From Alcaligenaceae bacterium (GTDB lineage: Bacteria; Pseudomonadota; Gammaproteobacteria; Burkholderiales; Burkholderiaceae_B), in contig JAJUGV010000009.1 of NCBI GenBank assembly GCA_029265795.1, positions 1 through 55,891 on the forward strand: a stretch of 55,891 nt of DNA, written 5' to 3'. The stretch's first letter is position 1. Each line of letters starts with the position of its first letter. A model generated the notes under the pieces. That model was not told where the DNA came from, did not search any database, and saw only the letters and a list, made by a program, of their open reading frames with translations. The position numbers were made by a program, and so were the translations under genes. Below, in pieces: positions 7,747 through 15,493 of the stretch.

Positions 7747-8247
7747 ATGCGACTGACCGCGATGACCGACTACTCCATGCGACTGCTCATGTACTTGGGC
7801 GGCAACCGAGAACGTCTGTGCACCATCGCCGAAGTCGCCCGTGTGCATGGTATTTCGGAACCGCACCTCATGAAGATCACCCACCGGCTCGCGCAGGCCG
7901 GCTGGGTGGAAACCACTCGCGGTAAAAACGGGGGCATGCGGCTCGCACGCGAACCTGAAGACATTTCGTTGGGAGCCGTCGTGCGCGATATGGAAAACGA
8001 CCTGGCCGTGGTGGCCTGCCTTGGCAACGGCCAGACAGATTGCATACTGGTGGGCCAGTGCGGCCTGACGCGCATCATGCAAGGTGCGCTGGACCAATTC
8101 CTGGCGCACCTGGATGCCTATACCCTGGCCGATATCCTACCGGCCAGACCCGCTCAGACGACTTCGCAGCGTACGGTGACAGGGTGCGAACGCAAGACCG
8201 ACAACACGGCATCGCTGACTTCGCCTTCTACATCAGAAATTACATAA
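7747..8247 (+). CDS. nsrR: Rrf2-family nitric-oxide-sensing repressor NsrR
   Basis: A 166-residue Rrf2 regulator. The N-terminal winged helix is MRLTAMTDYSMRLLMYL followed by TIAEVARVHGISEPHLMKI and the wing GWVETTRGKNGGMRLA. Cysteines at 91, 99 and 105 are the Fe-S cluster ligands, and Asp8 matches the fourth ligand described in Streptomyces NsrR. NO destroys the cluster and releases DNA. The ATG at 7747 is chosen because GGAG lies 7-8 bp upstream; a start at 7726 would add seven unconserved residues. The C-terminal 20-25 residues are a polar extension that runs 94 bp into the convergent serA gene. The operator at 6031 suggests the repressor controls its own operon. Confidence 0.92.
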   Translation: MRLTAMTDYSMRLLMYLGGNRERLCTIAEVARVHGISEPHLMKITHRLAQAGWVETTRGKNGGMRLAREPEDISLGAVVRDMENDLAVVACLGNGQTDCILVGQCGLTRIMQGALDQFLAHLDAYTLADILPARPAQTTSQRTVTGCERKTDNTASLTSPSTSEIT

Positions 8248-9353
8248 CCGATAGGGCCACGGGTCTGCAGATACTGCGCGACAATGTTCAGGCCATGCTC
8301 GGCTACCGCGCTGCTTAGCGCGCCCATGGCACCGGGTACGTTGCGATGCACATGCAGAATGCGGCTTGTCCCCGCGCGCTCTTGATAAGCCACTTCGGGG
8401 AAATTCACAGATCCCTTGGTCGCACCGGACTGCAGATACGACACCAGCTTTTCGGCGACCTCCCGACCGATATTTTCTTGTGATTCCTGAGTGCTACCGC
8501 CAATGTGCGGGGTGAGAATCACATTCGGCATGCCGCGCAAGGGGCTGTCCAGCGCTTCGTCCCGACTCTTGGGCTCCACAGGGAAGACGTCCAGCGCCGC
8601 TCCTGCAAGATGTCCGCTCTTTAGCGCCGCGTGCAGCGCATCAATGTCGACAACCGTGCCGCGCGAGGCGTTGATGAGAATCGCCCCGGGTTTCATAGCC
8701 GCAATCGTCTCTTCGTTGATGAGGTTATGCGTTCCCTTGCCGCCCGGCACATGCAGTGTCACCACATCCGACTGCGCAAGCAGTTGCTTGAGCGTGGTGG
8801 TCGGCCGCGCATTTCCACGCGGCAGCTGGGCTTCGACGTCATGGAACAGAACTCGCATGCCGGCCAGCTCGGCAAGCGTGCCGACCTGAGAACCGATATT
8901 TCCATACCCTACGATGCCTAGCGTCTTGCCGCGGGTTTCGTATGAACCTTCCGCCGTCTTGTCCCAGAACCCTTGATGCACCCGGTCGTTTTTCTCGGGG
9001 ATTCGGCGCAGCAACAGGATAGCTTCCGCCAGCACCATTTCGGCGACGGAGCGGGTATTGGAAAATGGGGCATTGAAAACGGGCACGCCATGTGTCAGTG
9101 CGCTTTCGAGGTCCACCTGATTGGTGCCGATGCAAAAGCAGCCAATGACCCGCAAGTCGGGATTATCAGCAATCAGCGCCGAATCTAACTGTGTGCGGGA
9201 GCGGATACCCAGAACCTGAGCGCCGCGGATCGCCTCGCGCAACGATTCGGGAGACAATGCCGCCGTATGGGTGACGATGTCGTCATACCCTGCCGCCTGA
9301 AACACCTCGCGAGCGCTTGGGTGGATATTCTCGAATAAAACAATACGTGCCAT
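8154..9353 (-). CDS. serA: D-3-phosphoglycerate dehydrogenase
   Basis: A 399-residue enzyme for the first step of serine synthesis, oxidising 3-phosphoglycerate with NAD+. The N-terminal substrate domain contains IGCFCIGTNQVDL, the Rossmann motif is GIVGYGNIGSQVGTLAE, INASRGTVVD carries the NAD-binding Arg region, and LTPHIGGSTQESQENIG supplies the catalytic His. A C-terminal ACT domain (from about residue 327, HRNVPGAMGALSSAVAEHGL) should bind serine for feedback control, as in E. coli SerA. Two ATGs are possible (9356 and 9353); the family starts with MARIVL-like sequence, so 9353 is used. The 3' end overlaps nsrR by 94 bp on the opposite strand, and the start is 86 bp from the divergent ATPase-PIN-ligase cassette. 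Confidence 0.95.
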   Translation of the reverse strand: MARIVLFENIHPSAREVFQAAGYDDIVTHTAALSPESLREAIRGAQVLGIRSRTQLDSALIADNPDLRVIGCFCIGTNQVDLESALTHGVPVFNAPFSNTRSVAEMVLAEAILLLRRIPEKNDRVHQGFWDKTAEGSYETRGKTLGIVGYGNIGSQVGTLAELAGMRVLFHDVEAQLPRGNARPTTTLKQLLAQSDVVTLHVPGGKGTHNLINEETIAAMKPGAILINASRGTVVDIDALHAALKSGHLAGAALDVFPVEPKSRDEALDSPLRGMPNVILTPHIGGSTQESQENIGREVAEKLVSYLQSGATKGSVNFPEVAYQERAGTSRILHVHRNVPGAMGALSSAVAEHGLNIVAQYLQTRGPIGYVISDVEGEVSDAVLSVLRSHPVTVRCEVV

Positions 9354-9439
9354 CAAACCAACTCCAGTTAAGAGAGTATTTATTGTGAACTATTTTAGTC
9401 CTCATTTCAGGGACAACCCTTAGAGAACCGGGGCAATTC

Positions 9440-10855
9440 ATGCTCACATCCTTACGCATACAGAATTTCAAGGCCTGGAAAGACACTGGGCCGACACGCC
9501 TGGCGCCGCTTACGATCCTGTTCGGCGCCAACAGCAGTGGCAAAAGCAGCCTAGGCCACCTGCTTCTTGCACTTAAACAAACGGCACTCTCCAGCGACCG
9601 CCGGCGCCCTCTACAGCTGGGTGACGACAAATCATTGGTGGAGCTCGGGTCGTTCCAAGAATGTCTGCATAACAACGACCTGAATCAGGTTCTGAAATTT
9701 GAGCTGGGGTGGAAGCTGGACACACCTTTAGCCGTAAATGACCCGCTCAGCGACACTGCGCTGCAGGGTGACGAATTGAATCTGGGGGTGAGTCTTAGTG
9801 CCGATTCAAACGGCCTGCCCTCGGTCAACCAAATGATTTATGCCCTGCGGCAGCAGGGTGCCACCCGCATGCGCTTGATCTACGAACACGAGCGGGGAGC
9901 CTTACCTGCTCTGCGCAGCGAAGGCTACAAGCTGAAACCCAGTGCCGCTCATGACCGTTCCCGGCTGGATCTCGACAAGTTCTATCGGCTGACCGACCAA
10001 ACACGTGCTGGTTACGACAACGCATCCTTCGCCACTGACTTCGCCCTGTCGACGGAAGCCATGTTGCATCGGCTGTATCACCTCGGGCCACTGCGTGAGT
10101 CGCCCCGCCGCCTCTACCTTTGGTCGGGCGATGCCCCCGAAGACGTGGGTCAGCGGGGCGAGCACGCCATTGCGGCACTACTGGCAGCCACGCAGCAAGA
10201 CCGCTGCATCGCAGGCGGTCCCGGGGAAGACGGCCAACGCTTCGACGCATACATTGCGCACTGGCTGCAGCGCCTCGGCATTATTCACAGCTTCGATGTA
10301 CGCCCCATCGCTCCAGGCCGCAAGGAATTCGAAGTCATGGTGCGCACCCATTCGCAGGCACACGAGGTCAAGATCAGCGATGTGGGCTTCGGCGTGTCGC
10401 AAATCTTGCCTGCACTCGTGCAGGCCTTCTACTGCCCCCCTCACTCCACCGTCTGGATGGAGCAGCCGGAGGTTCACCTGCATTCCCAGGTCCAAGCGGA
10501 GCTGGCCGACACCTTAATTGCCGCAGTGCAGGCGCACGAACAGGGCCGGCCCCGAAATGTTCAGCTCATCGTGGAAAGCCATTCCGAGCATTTGCTGAAC
10601 AGGCTGCAGCGTCGTGTTGCGGAAGGCCGTATTGCGGCAGAAGATGTCGCTATTTACTTCTGTCGCCGCTTTGCGGGCGCGTCCGACCTGGAGCCGTTGC
10701 GACTGAACGCCTACGGCGAAATCGAGAATTGGCCGGAGCACTTCTTTGGTGACGAAATGGCCGATATCGCCGGGCGCACCCGTGCCGCCCTGGAAAGAAA
10801 ACGGCTTGCGATGCAACGCAGTTCGACGGCTGAAGCAGGGTCTTTGAAACCATGA
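9440..10855 (+). CDS. AAA/ABC-type ATPase with DUF3696 C terminus (first gene of ATPase-PIN-RNA ligase cassette)
   Basis: A 471-residue SMC/OLD-like ATPase. LTSLRIQNFKAWKDTGPTRL is the typical first strand of RecF/OLD-type ATPases and GANSSGKSS (residues 29-37) is the Walker A loop. VGFGVSQILPALVQA is an ABC-signature-like segment, and WMEQPEVHLHSQVQAELAD carries Walker B and the catalytic Glu/His region. VESHSEHLLNRLQRRVAEGR leads into the DUF3696 domain. Related ATPases occur as sensor or motor subunits in many defence modules, paired with a nuclease. Its stop overlaps the next start by ATGA (10852-10855), so it is translationally coupled to the PIN gene. The ATG at 9440 has GGGGC 5 bp upstream. 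Function in this cassette is inferred, not known. Confidence 0.85.
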   Translation: MLTSLRIQNFKAWKDTGPTRLAPLTILFGANSSGKSSLGHLLLALKQTALSSDRRRPLQLGDDKSLVELGSFQECLHNNDLNQVLKFELGWKLDTPLAVNDPLSDTALQGDELNLGVSLSADSNGLPSVNQMIYALRQQGATRMRLIYEHERGALPALRSEGYKLKPSAAHDRSRLDLDKFYRLTDQTRAGYDNASFATDFALSTEAMLHRLYHLGPLRESPRRLYLWSGDAPEDVGQRGEHAIAALLAATQQDRCIAGGPGEDGQRFDAYIAHWLQRLGIIHSFDVRPIAPGRKEFEVMVRTHSQAHEVKISDVGFGVSQILPALVQAFYCPPHSTVWMEQPEVHLHSQVQAELADTLIAAVQAHEQGRPRNVQLIVESHSEHLLNRLQRRVAEGRIAAEDVAIYFCRRFAGASDLEPLRLNAYGEIENWPEHFFGDEMADIAGRTRAALERKRLAMQRSSTAEAGSLKP

Positions 10856-11412
10856 AGGCGGTAGTCGATACCAATGTATTACTGGTCGCCAACGGCCAGC
10901 ATCCTGATGTGTCGCCCGAATGCGTACAAGCCTGTGTGGACCGTCTGCAGACCCTCCAGGCAAAGGGGGTGGTCGTAATCGATGACGCCTACCATATTCT
11001 GGGGGAATATCAGCACAAAACCAATTTGGCGCCGCCGAAGGGCGTAGGCGATATTTTCCTGAAATGGCTGCTGCGCAATGTCGGCAATCCGAACCATGTG
11101 GAAGTCGTCAGCATTACGGAAGCGGCCCCGGAACATTTCGCAGAATTCCCGGGCGATGCGCTGCAGGAGCAGTTCGACCCACCGGATCGCAAGTTTCCCG
11201 CCGTTGCCAACGCGCATCCCGACAAGCCACCCATCTGGCAGGCCGCCGATTGTAAATGGCTTGATTGGCACTCAACCCTGGCAACCCACGGAGTACGGGT
11301 AGAATTCCTCTGTCCGCAGGATACGCTGCGCTTCTACCGAAGCAAGTTTCCTGGTCAACCCGTGTCCCTTGCGACAGTTCCCGAAGCCCTTCCTTTGTCT
11401 GACCATGAGTGA
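10852..11412 (+). CDS. PIN-domain nuclease-like protein
   Basis: A 186-residue protein that reads as a PIN-domain ribonuclease. AVVDTNVLL holds the first acidic residue (Asp6), ILGEY the second (Glu52), and FDPPDRKFPAVA the third (Asp112, in a DRKF block). PIWQAADCKWLDW holds the fourth (Asp133). The order Asp, Glu, Asp, Asp is the metal-binding layout of PIN nucleases. This variety has a long insert (about 55-105) and resembles uncharacterised PIN proteins that partner DUF3696-type ATPases. It overlaps the ATPase by 4 bp and the ligase by 8 bp. There is no small antitoxin next to it, so this is not an ordinary VapBC pair; the ATPase may restrain or activate it. Confidence 0.75.
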   Translation: MKAVVDTNVLLVANGQHPDVSPECVQACVDRLQTLQAKGVVVIDDAYHILGEYQHKTNLAPPKGVGDIFLKWLLRNVGNPNHVEVVSITEAAPEHFAEFPGDALQEQFDPPDRKFPAVANAHPDKPPIWQAADCKWLDWHSTLATHGVRVEFLCPQDTLRFYRSKFPGQPVSLATVPEALPLSDHE

Positions 11413-12094
11413 ATTCTTCCGTTTCCCCCAAACTCCCCACATCGCCTGGTTAGGGGAAGGGGCTCCCCGCGATGACAAACTGCTGACCGACGACGAAATC
11501 GAGGCTCTGCTTGAAGACCCGGTGGTGGCAGAGGAAAAATTGGATGGCGCCAATGTCGGTTTCTCACTGGCTCCGGATGGTAGCTTGCGGGCGCAGAATC
11601 GTGGCCAGTATTTGATGGAACCTCATGTCGGCCAGTTCAGTCGCCTTCCGGCCTGGGTGGCCCAGCATGGCGACGAGCTTTCGGCTGTGCTGCAGCCTCA
11701 GCTGATCGTTTTCGGGGAATGGTGTGCGGCGCGCCATACGCTGGACTACGCATCGCTGCCTGACTGGTTCATGGTGTTTGATGTCTATGACCGTAGTGCG
11801 GGCCGCTTTTGGAGCACGCAGCGCCGCAATGAACTGGCCGCTGCTGCCGGCCTGATGACCGTCCCTCACCTCTTCACCGCCAAAGTCACGCTGGAGGAAG
11901 TGAAGGAATACGTCGCGACGGCGCGCAGCCGTTTTCGCCCGGGGCCGCTCGAGGGCCTGGTGCTGCGCCGAGAGGACGCCGACTGGTGTCTTGCCCGTGC
12001 CAAACTGGTGCGACATGATTTCACGCAGGCGATCGAAACCCATTGGCGCCGCCGGGCGATCGAATGGAACAGGCTGAAAATGACTGGCTATTGA
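11405..12094 (+). CDS. RNA ligase family protein (nucleotidyltransferase)
   Basis: A 229-residue member of the covalent nucleotidyltransferase superfamily. EEKLDGANVGFSL is motif I with Lys45 as the residue that would be adenylylated, RAQNRGQYL fits motif Ia, and LIVFGEWCAARHTLDY is motif III. WFMVFDVYDRSAGRFW fits motif IIIa, GPLEGLVLRRED motif IV, and LARAKLVRHDF a motif V-like Lys. It looks like the Rnl2-type RNA_ligase domain and is almost only the catalytic core; no C-terminal accessory domain is present. Such enzymes seal 3'-OH/5'-phosphate RNA nicks with ATP. The start (ATGAGTGA) overlaps the PIN stop. A start at 11369 would add 12 residues with no support. The 3' end overlaps a convergent LysR gene by 7 bp. 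Confidence 0.8.
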   Translation: MSEFFRFPQTPHIAWLGEGAPRDDKLLTDDEIEALLEDPVVAEEKLDGANVGFSLAPDGSLRAQNRGQYLMEPHVGQFSRLPAWVAQHGDELSAVLQPQLIVFGEWCAARHTLDYASLPDWFMVFDVYDRSAGRFWSTQRRNELAAAAGLMTVPHLFTAKVTLEEVKEYVATARSRFRPGPLEGLVLRREDADWCLARAKLVRHDFTQAIETHWRRRAIEWNRLKMTGY

Positions 12095-13011
12095 AGTGCT
12101 TCGTCCGCCGTCTGCTGCGCCCTGGCTTTCTCCATAATGAAGTCAATCAACATGGACAGCGCACGGGTATGATGCCGGCCGGGCATATACAGCAGGTACA
12201 TATTCAAGCCGTAGATGCTCAGGCGCCAGTCATCAAGTGCTGTCAGCAACGTGCCCGCCGCAATGTCAGTGTGCACCATGTATGAAGGCAGAATCCCAAT
12301 TCCCAGGCCCCCCAACGTGGCGTCACGCAGAAAAGGAAAATTGCGCGAAATCACGGTGGGATACAACTGCACGACTTCGCGATGACTGCCTTGATACGCG
12401 GATAGCCTCAACGGCCTGCCCGCCACCGCGGCCGTGATAATGGGAGAATGGGTCAGCTGCGCAGGCAATTCAGGCATGCCGTGTTGCTGCACGTACTCGG
12501 TTGATGCGCAGGCCAAATACCGTACCCGCCCCATGTTACGAGCCACAAGGTTTTCCGGCGGCGAAGGCAGAATACGAATCGCAATATCGACCTCGTCGCG
12601 CAGTAGGTCATCGACCGTGTTCTCGAACAGCACGTCCATCACGATATCTGGGTAATTGCGCTTGAATTCGACCAGCCAGGGCGTCAAGACGAACTTCCCA
12701 TAGCCGCTGGGAGCACTCAACCGAACCCTGCCCTTCGGCTGACTGGTCAAGCTCTGCACGGCTTCACGCGCTGCGCTCAGGCCATCGCGCAGCATGCAGC
12801 CATGCTGATAAAGCGTCAACCCCAGTTCAGTGGGTTCAACACGCCGTGTGGTACGCCGGACCAACTGAGCACCGACGGATTTTTCCAGTTGTCTCAGGTG
12901 ATAACTGACATTCGCCCGTGTCATGTTCAGTCGACGTGCGGCTTCACTCAGATTGCCCGCATCCAGAATATCCACAAGCATCGAAAGCGATTTCATGTCC
13001 ATGCCTGCCAT
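12088..13011 (-). CDS. LysR-family transcriptional regulator
   Basis: A regulator of 305-307 residues. The winged helix-turn-helix is LVDILDAGNLSEAARRLNMT followed by RANVSYHLRQLEKSVGAQL, then RRTTRRVEPTELG; the effector domain begins around residue 90 (GRVRLSAPSGYGKFVLTPWL). It is divergent from the acyl-CoA dehydrogenase operon, the usual place for a LysR activator and its target. The start is uncertain: TTG 13017, ATG 13011, ATG 13005 and ATG 12999 are all in frame, and the last has a GGCAGG seven bases upstream. Three ATTGTCAA copies lie in and beyond the start region, the first overlapping it, which suggests autoregulation. Confidence 0.88.
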   Translation of the reverse strand: MAGMDMKSLSMLVDILDAGNLSEAARRLNMTRANVSYHLRQLEKSVGAQLVRRTTRRVEPTELGLTLYQHGCMLRDGLSAAREAVQSLTSQPKGRVRLSAPSGYGKFVLTPWLVEFKRNYPDIVMDVLFENTVDDLLRDEVDIAIRILPSPPENLVARNMGRVRYLACASTEYVQQHGMPELPAQLTHSPIITAAVAGRPLRLSAYQGSHREVVQLYPTVISRNFPFLRDATLGGLGIGILPSYMVHTDIAAGTLLTALDDWRLSIYGLNMYLLYMPGRHHTRALSMLIDFIMEKARAQQTADEALQ

Positions 13012-13058
13012 TGTCAAATTTAATTTTCTTCATTGTCAACTGTTTATGGAATTGTCAA
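13010..13058. promoter_or_regulatory. Three ATTGTCAA repeats in a divergent promoter region
   Basis: ATTGTCAA occurs at 13010-13017, 13032-13039 and 13051-13058, spaced 22 and 19 bp, about two helical turns apart. They lie between the LysR gene and the acyl-CoA dehydrogenase operon and are candidate LysR contact sites. Read on the minus strand each copy is TTGACAAT, so one or more could instead be a -35 hexamer for the regulator gene. Confidence 0.5.
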
Positions 13059-13109
13059 GGAAGGTTTGCTGAGAAAAAATGAAACCATCCCATTCATAAA
13101 GGCAGGCCC

Positions 13110-14315
13110 ATGGATTTGAACCTCTCGTCCGAAGAGGAAGCGTTTCGCCAGGAAGTGCGCCGCTTTCTGCAAGCCAAGCTGCCGGTCTGGCTCTCCGACA
13201 AAGTCAGGGAAGGCAGGCGGCTCTCTAAATCCGACATGGAATACTGGCACGCGACCCTAAACGAGCAAGGTTGGCTCGCCGGCCATTGGCCCCGCGAGCA
13301 TGGGGGAGCCGGCTGGGCGCCCATACAAACCTTCATTTTCGAGCTCGAATGCGCAGGCGCCCATGCACCGCGAGTGGTTCCCTTTGGGGTCAGCATGTTG
13401 GGCCCGGTCCTCATCAAGTACGGAAGCAAAGCGCAGCAGCAATATTGGCTGCCCCGCATACTGGATGGCTCTGACTGGTGGTGTCAGGGCTTCTCCGAGC
13501 CAGGCGCGGGTTCCGATCTAGCTTCTTTAAGGACAAGCGCCGTGCGTGAGGGCGACCACTACATCATCAACGGTCAGAAGACATGGACCACACTGGGCCA
13601 GTACGCCAACATGATCTTCTGTCTCGTGCGCACGAGTAGCGCCGGCAAGCCGCAGGAAGGCATTAGTTTCCTGCTGGTCGACATGGACAGCCCCGGCATC
13701 GACATCCGCCCGATCATCACGCTGGATGGCGAGCACGAAGTCAACGAAGTCTTCTTCTCTGATGTGCGGGTGCCTGCAGCCAACCTTGTGGGTGAAGAAA
13801 ATCGCGGCTGGTCTTGCGCAAAATACCTGCTGACATACGAGCGCACCAACATTGCCGGAGTCGGCCTGTCCACTGCAGCATTACAACGGCTGAAGCTCAT
13901 TGCCGCCTACTGCCATAAGAATGGGCGACCCCTGGCAGAGGATCCGGCTTTTGCCGCGAGGTTGGCCCACCTGGAAATCGAGCTCGACAACATGCGCACC
14001 ACCAGTCTACGGGTGATAGCCAACGTGGCTGCCGGCGGCTCTCCCGGGGAAAAAAGCTCCATGTTGAAGATACGCGGCACAGAGCTGCGCCAACAGATCT
14101 CGGCCCTAACACGGCGCGCCATGGGGCCTTACGCCAGGCCGTTCCAACTCGACTTGCAGGGTGTCGATAACCACGGGAGTGAATCAGCCGCGATTGGGCC
14201 GGACGGTGCAGACGTAGCCGCCACCGAGTACTTCAATTTGCGCAAGCTTTCGATCTTCGGCGGGTCGAACGAGATACAGAAGAACATCATCAGCAAGATG
14301 ATCCTGGGACTGTAA
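13110..14315 (+). CDS. Acyl-CoA dehydrogenase, large-subunit-like (PimC-type)
   Basis: A 401-residue flavoprotein of the acyl-CoA dehydrogenase family, introducing a double bond between the alpha and beta carbons of a CoA thioester. WWCQGFSEPGAGSDLASLRT is the FAD-binding signature, HYIINGQKTWTTLGQYANM follows, and RKLSIFGGSNEIQKNIISKM is the C-terminal signature. It is 14 bp ahead of a second, shorter acyl-CoA dehydrogenase. Such pairs usually form a heterodimer, as with the pimeloyl-CoA dehydrogenase large and small subunits or the steroid-side-chain enzymes. It is the first gene of a LysR-flanked + strand operon. The real acyl substrate cannot be read from sequence. Confidence 0.9.
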   Translation: MDLNLSSEEEAFRQEVRRFLQAKLPVWLSDKVREGRRLSKSDMEYWHATLNEQGWLAGHWPREHGGAGWAPIQTFIFELECAGAHAPRVVPFGVSMLGPVLIKYGSKAQQQYWLPRILDGSDWWCQGFSEPGAGSDLASLRTSAVREGDHYIINGQKTWTTLGQYANMIFCLVRTSSAGKPQEGISFLLVDMDSPGIDIRPIITLDGEHEVNEVFFSDVRVPAANLVGEENRGWSCAKYLLTYERTNIAGVGLSTAALQRLKLIAAYCHKNGRPLAEDPAFAARLAHLEIELDNMRTTSLRVIANVAAGGSPGEKSSMLKIRGTELRQQISALTRRAMGPYARPFQLDLQGVDNHGSESAAIGPDGADVAATEYFNLRKLSIFGGSNEIQKNIISKMILGL

Positions 14316-14329
14316 GGAACGTACACAAG

Positions 14330-15463
14330 ATGGATTTCACCCATACCGAAGACCGACGCATGCTTGGCGACATGCTGACCCGCTTCATCAGCGAGCAGTA
14401 CGGTTTCACTGTACGTGAAAGTCACGCCCGCTCCGCTCAGGGCTACAGCCCGGATTTCTGGCAACGTTATGCCGGCTTGGGCACGATTGCCGCCTTGTTC
14501 CATGAGCGTGACGGCGGCATGGGTGGCACGGGCTTTGATATTTCCATCGTGTTCGAAGCGGTGGGGCGTGGCTTGGTCGTAGAACCGTTCCTGCCGACTC
14601 TGCTGGCCGGAAGCTCGGTTGTGCACGCCGGCTCTTCCGAACAAAAGAGATTGCTTCAAGCGCTCATCGAAGGCCAATTAACGGCTGCCTTTGCCCACGC
14701 CGAACCCCTGACACACTATGAGACTGCGCTCGTACGCTGCAGCGCCGTGCAACAGGACGGCACATGGATATTGAACGGCATAAAGGCGGTAGTGGACTGC
14801 GGCGAACATGCTGACTGGCTCGTCGTATCGGCACGCACCGACGGCCACATCAGCGACCCCGACGGGATTTCGTTATTTCTGGTACCTGGGAATACGCCGG
14901 GAGTGCAGCGGCAAGGCTATCCCTTGATTGAAGGCGGTCGGGCGGCAGAAATCACGTTGACGAACGTGCAGTTGCCGGCCGACGCGCTATTGGGAAGCCC
15001 GGGCGCAGGGCATGCCACGCTCGAATATGCCATGGGCCGCGGTGTACTGGCATTATGTGCCGAAGCCATGGGTGCGCTGGAAGCGGCACGCGACACCACC
15101 CTGGAATACCTGCGACAACGTCGACAGTTTGGCGTGCCTATCGGCCGCTTCCAGGCCTTACAGCACCGGATGGCTGATCTGCTTTTAGAAATCGAGCAGG
15201 CGCGGTCCTCCGTGATCAACGCTGCCGCCAAGCTGGAAGCCTCCGACCGTGTCCAGCGTGAACGAGCACTGTCAGCCGCCAAATACACGCTGGGGCGGGT
15301 CGGCATTCTGGCAGCAGAGGAATTCATCCAGATGCATGGAGGCATCGGCATGACATGGGAGCTGCCACTGGCCCACTATGCCAAGCGCCTGGTCATGATC
15401 GACCACCAGCTCGGTGACTCTGATCACCACCTGCAGCGCTACATCGCATTGGGCCGTGAGTAA
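14330..15463 (+). CDS. Acyl-CoA dehydrogenase, small-subunit-like (PimD-type)
   Basis: A 377-residue acyl-CoA dehydrogenase paralogue. MDFTHTEDRRMLGDMLTRF is the N-terminal helix typical of the small member of heteromeric pairs, YLRQRRQFGVPIGRFQALQH is the CoA/FAD-contact helix, and QMHGGIGMTWELPLAHYAKR is the C-terminal signature. The canonical SEPxAGSD flavin motif of the partner is replaced by FAHAEPLTHYETALVRCS, so FAD binding may depend on the heterodimer. It is downstream of the large-subunit-like gene with a 14-bp gap and upstream of a CoA transferase, consistent with one catabolic unit. Confidence 0.88.
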   Translation: MDFTHTEDRRMLGDMLTRFISEQYGFTVRESHARSAQGYSPDFWQRYAGLGTIAALFHERDGGMGGTGFDISIVFEAVGRGLVVEPFLPTLLAGSSVVHAGSSEQKRLLQALIEGQLTAAFAHAEPLTHYETALVRCSAVQQDGTWILNGIKAVVDCGEHADWLVVSARTDGHISDPDGISLFLVPGNTPGVQRQGYPLIEGGRAAEITLTNVQLPADALLGSPGAGHATLEYAMGRGVLALCAEAMGALEAARDTTLEYLRQRRQFGVPIGRFQALQHRMADLLLEIEQARSSVINAAAKLEASDRVQRERALSAAKYTLGRVGILAAEEFIQMHGGIGMTWELPLAHYAKRLVMIDHQLGDSDHHLQRYIALGRE

Positions 15464-15493
15464 GCGAAGCCACCCCACTACAAGGAAAGGAAG

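Noticed and set aside
9357-9439. Strong promoter or operator for the ATPase-PIN-ligase cassette
   Set aside because: No convincing -35/-10 pair or palindrome could be singled out in these 83 bp, though a promoter must lie here.
12088-12094. LysR gene as a dedicated regulator of the ATPase-PIN-ligase cassette
   Set aside because: It converges on the cassette and its start faces the acyl-CoA dehydrogenase operon, so it more likely controls the latter.
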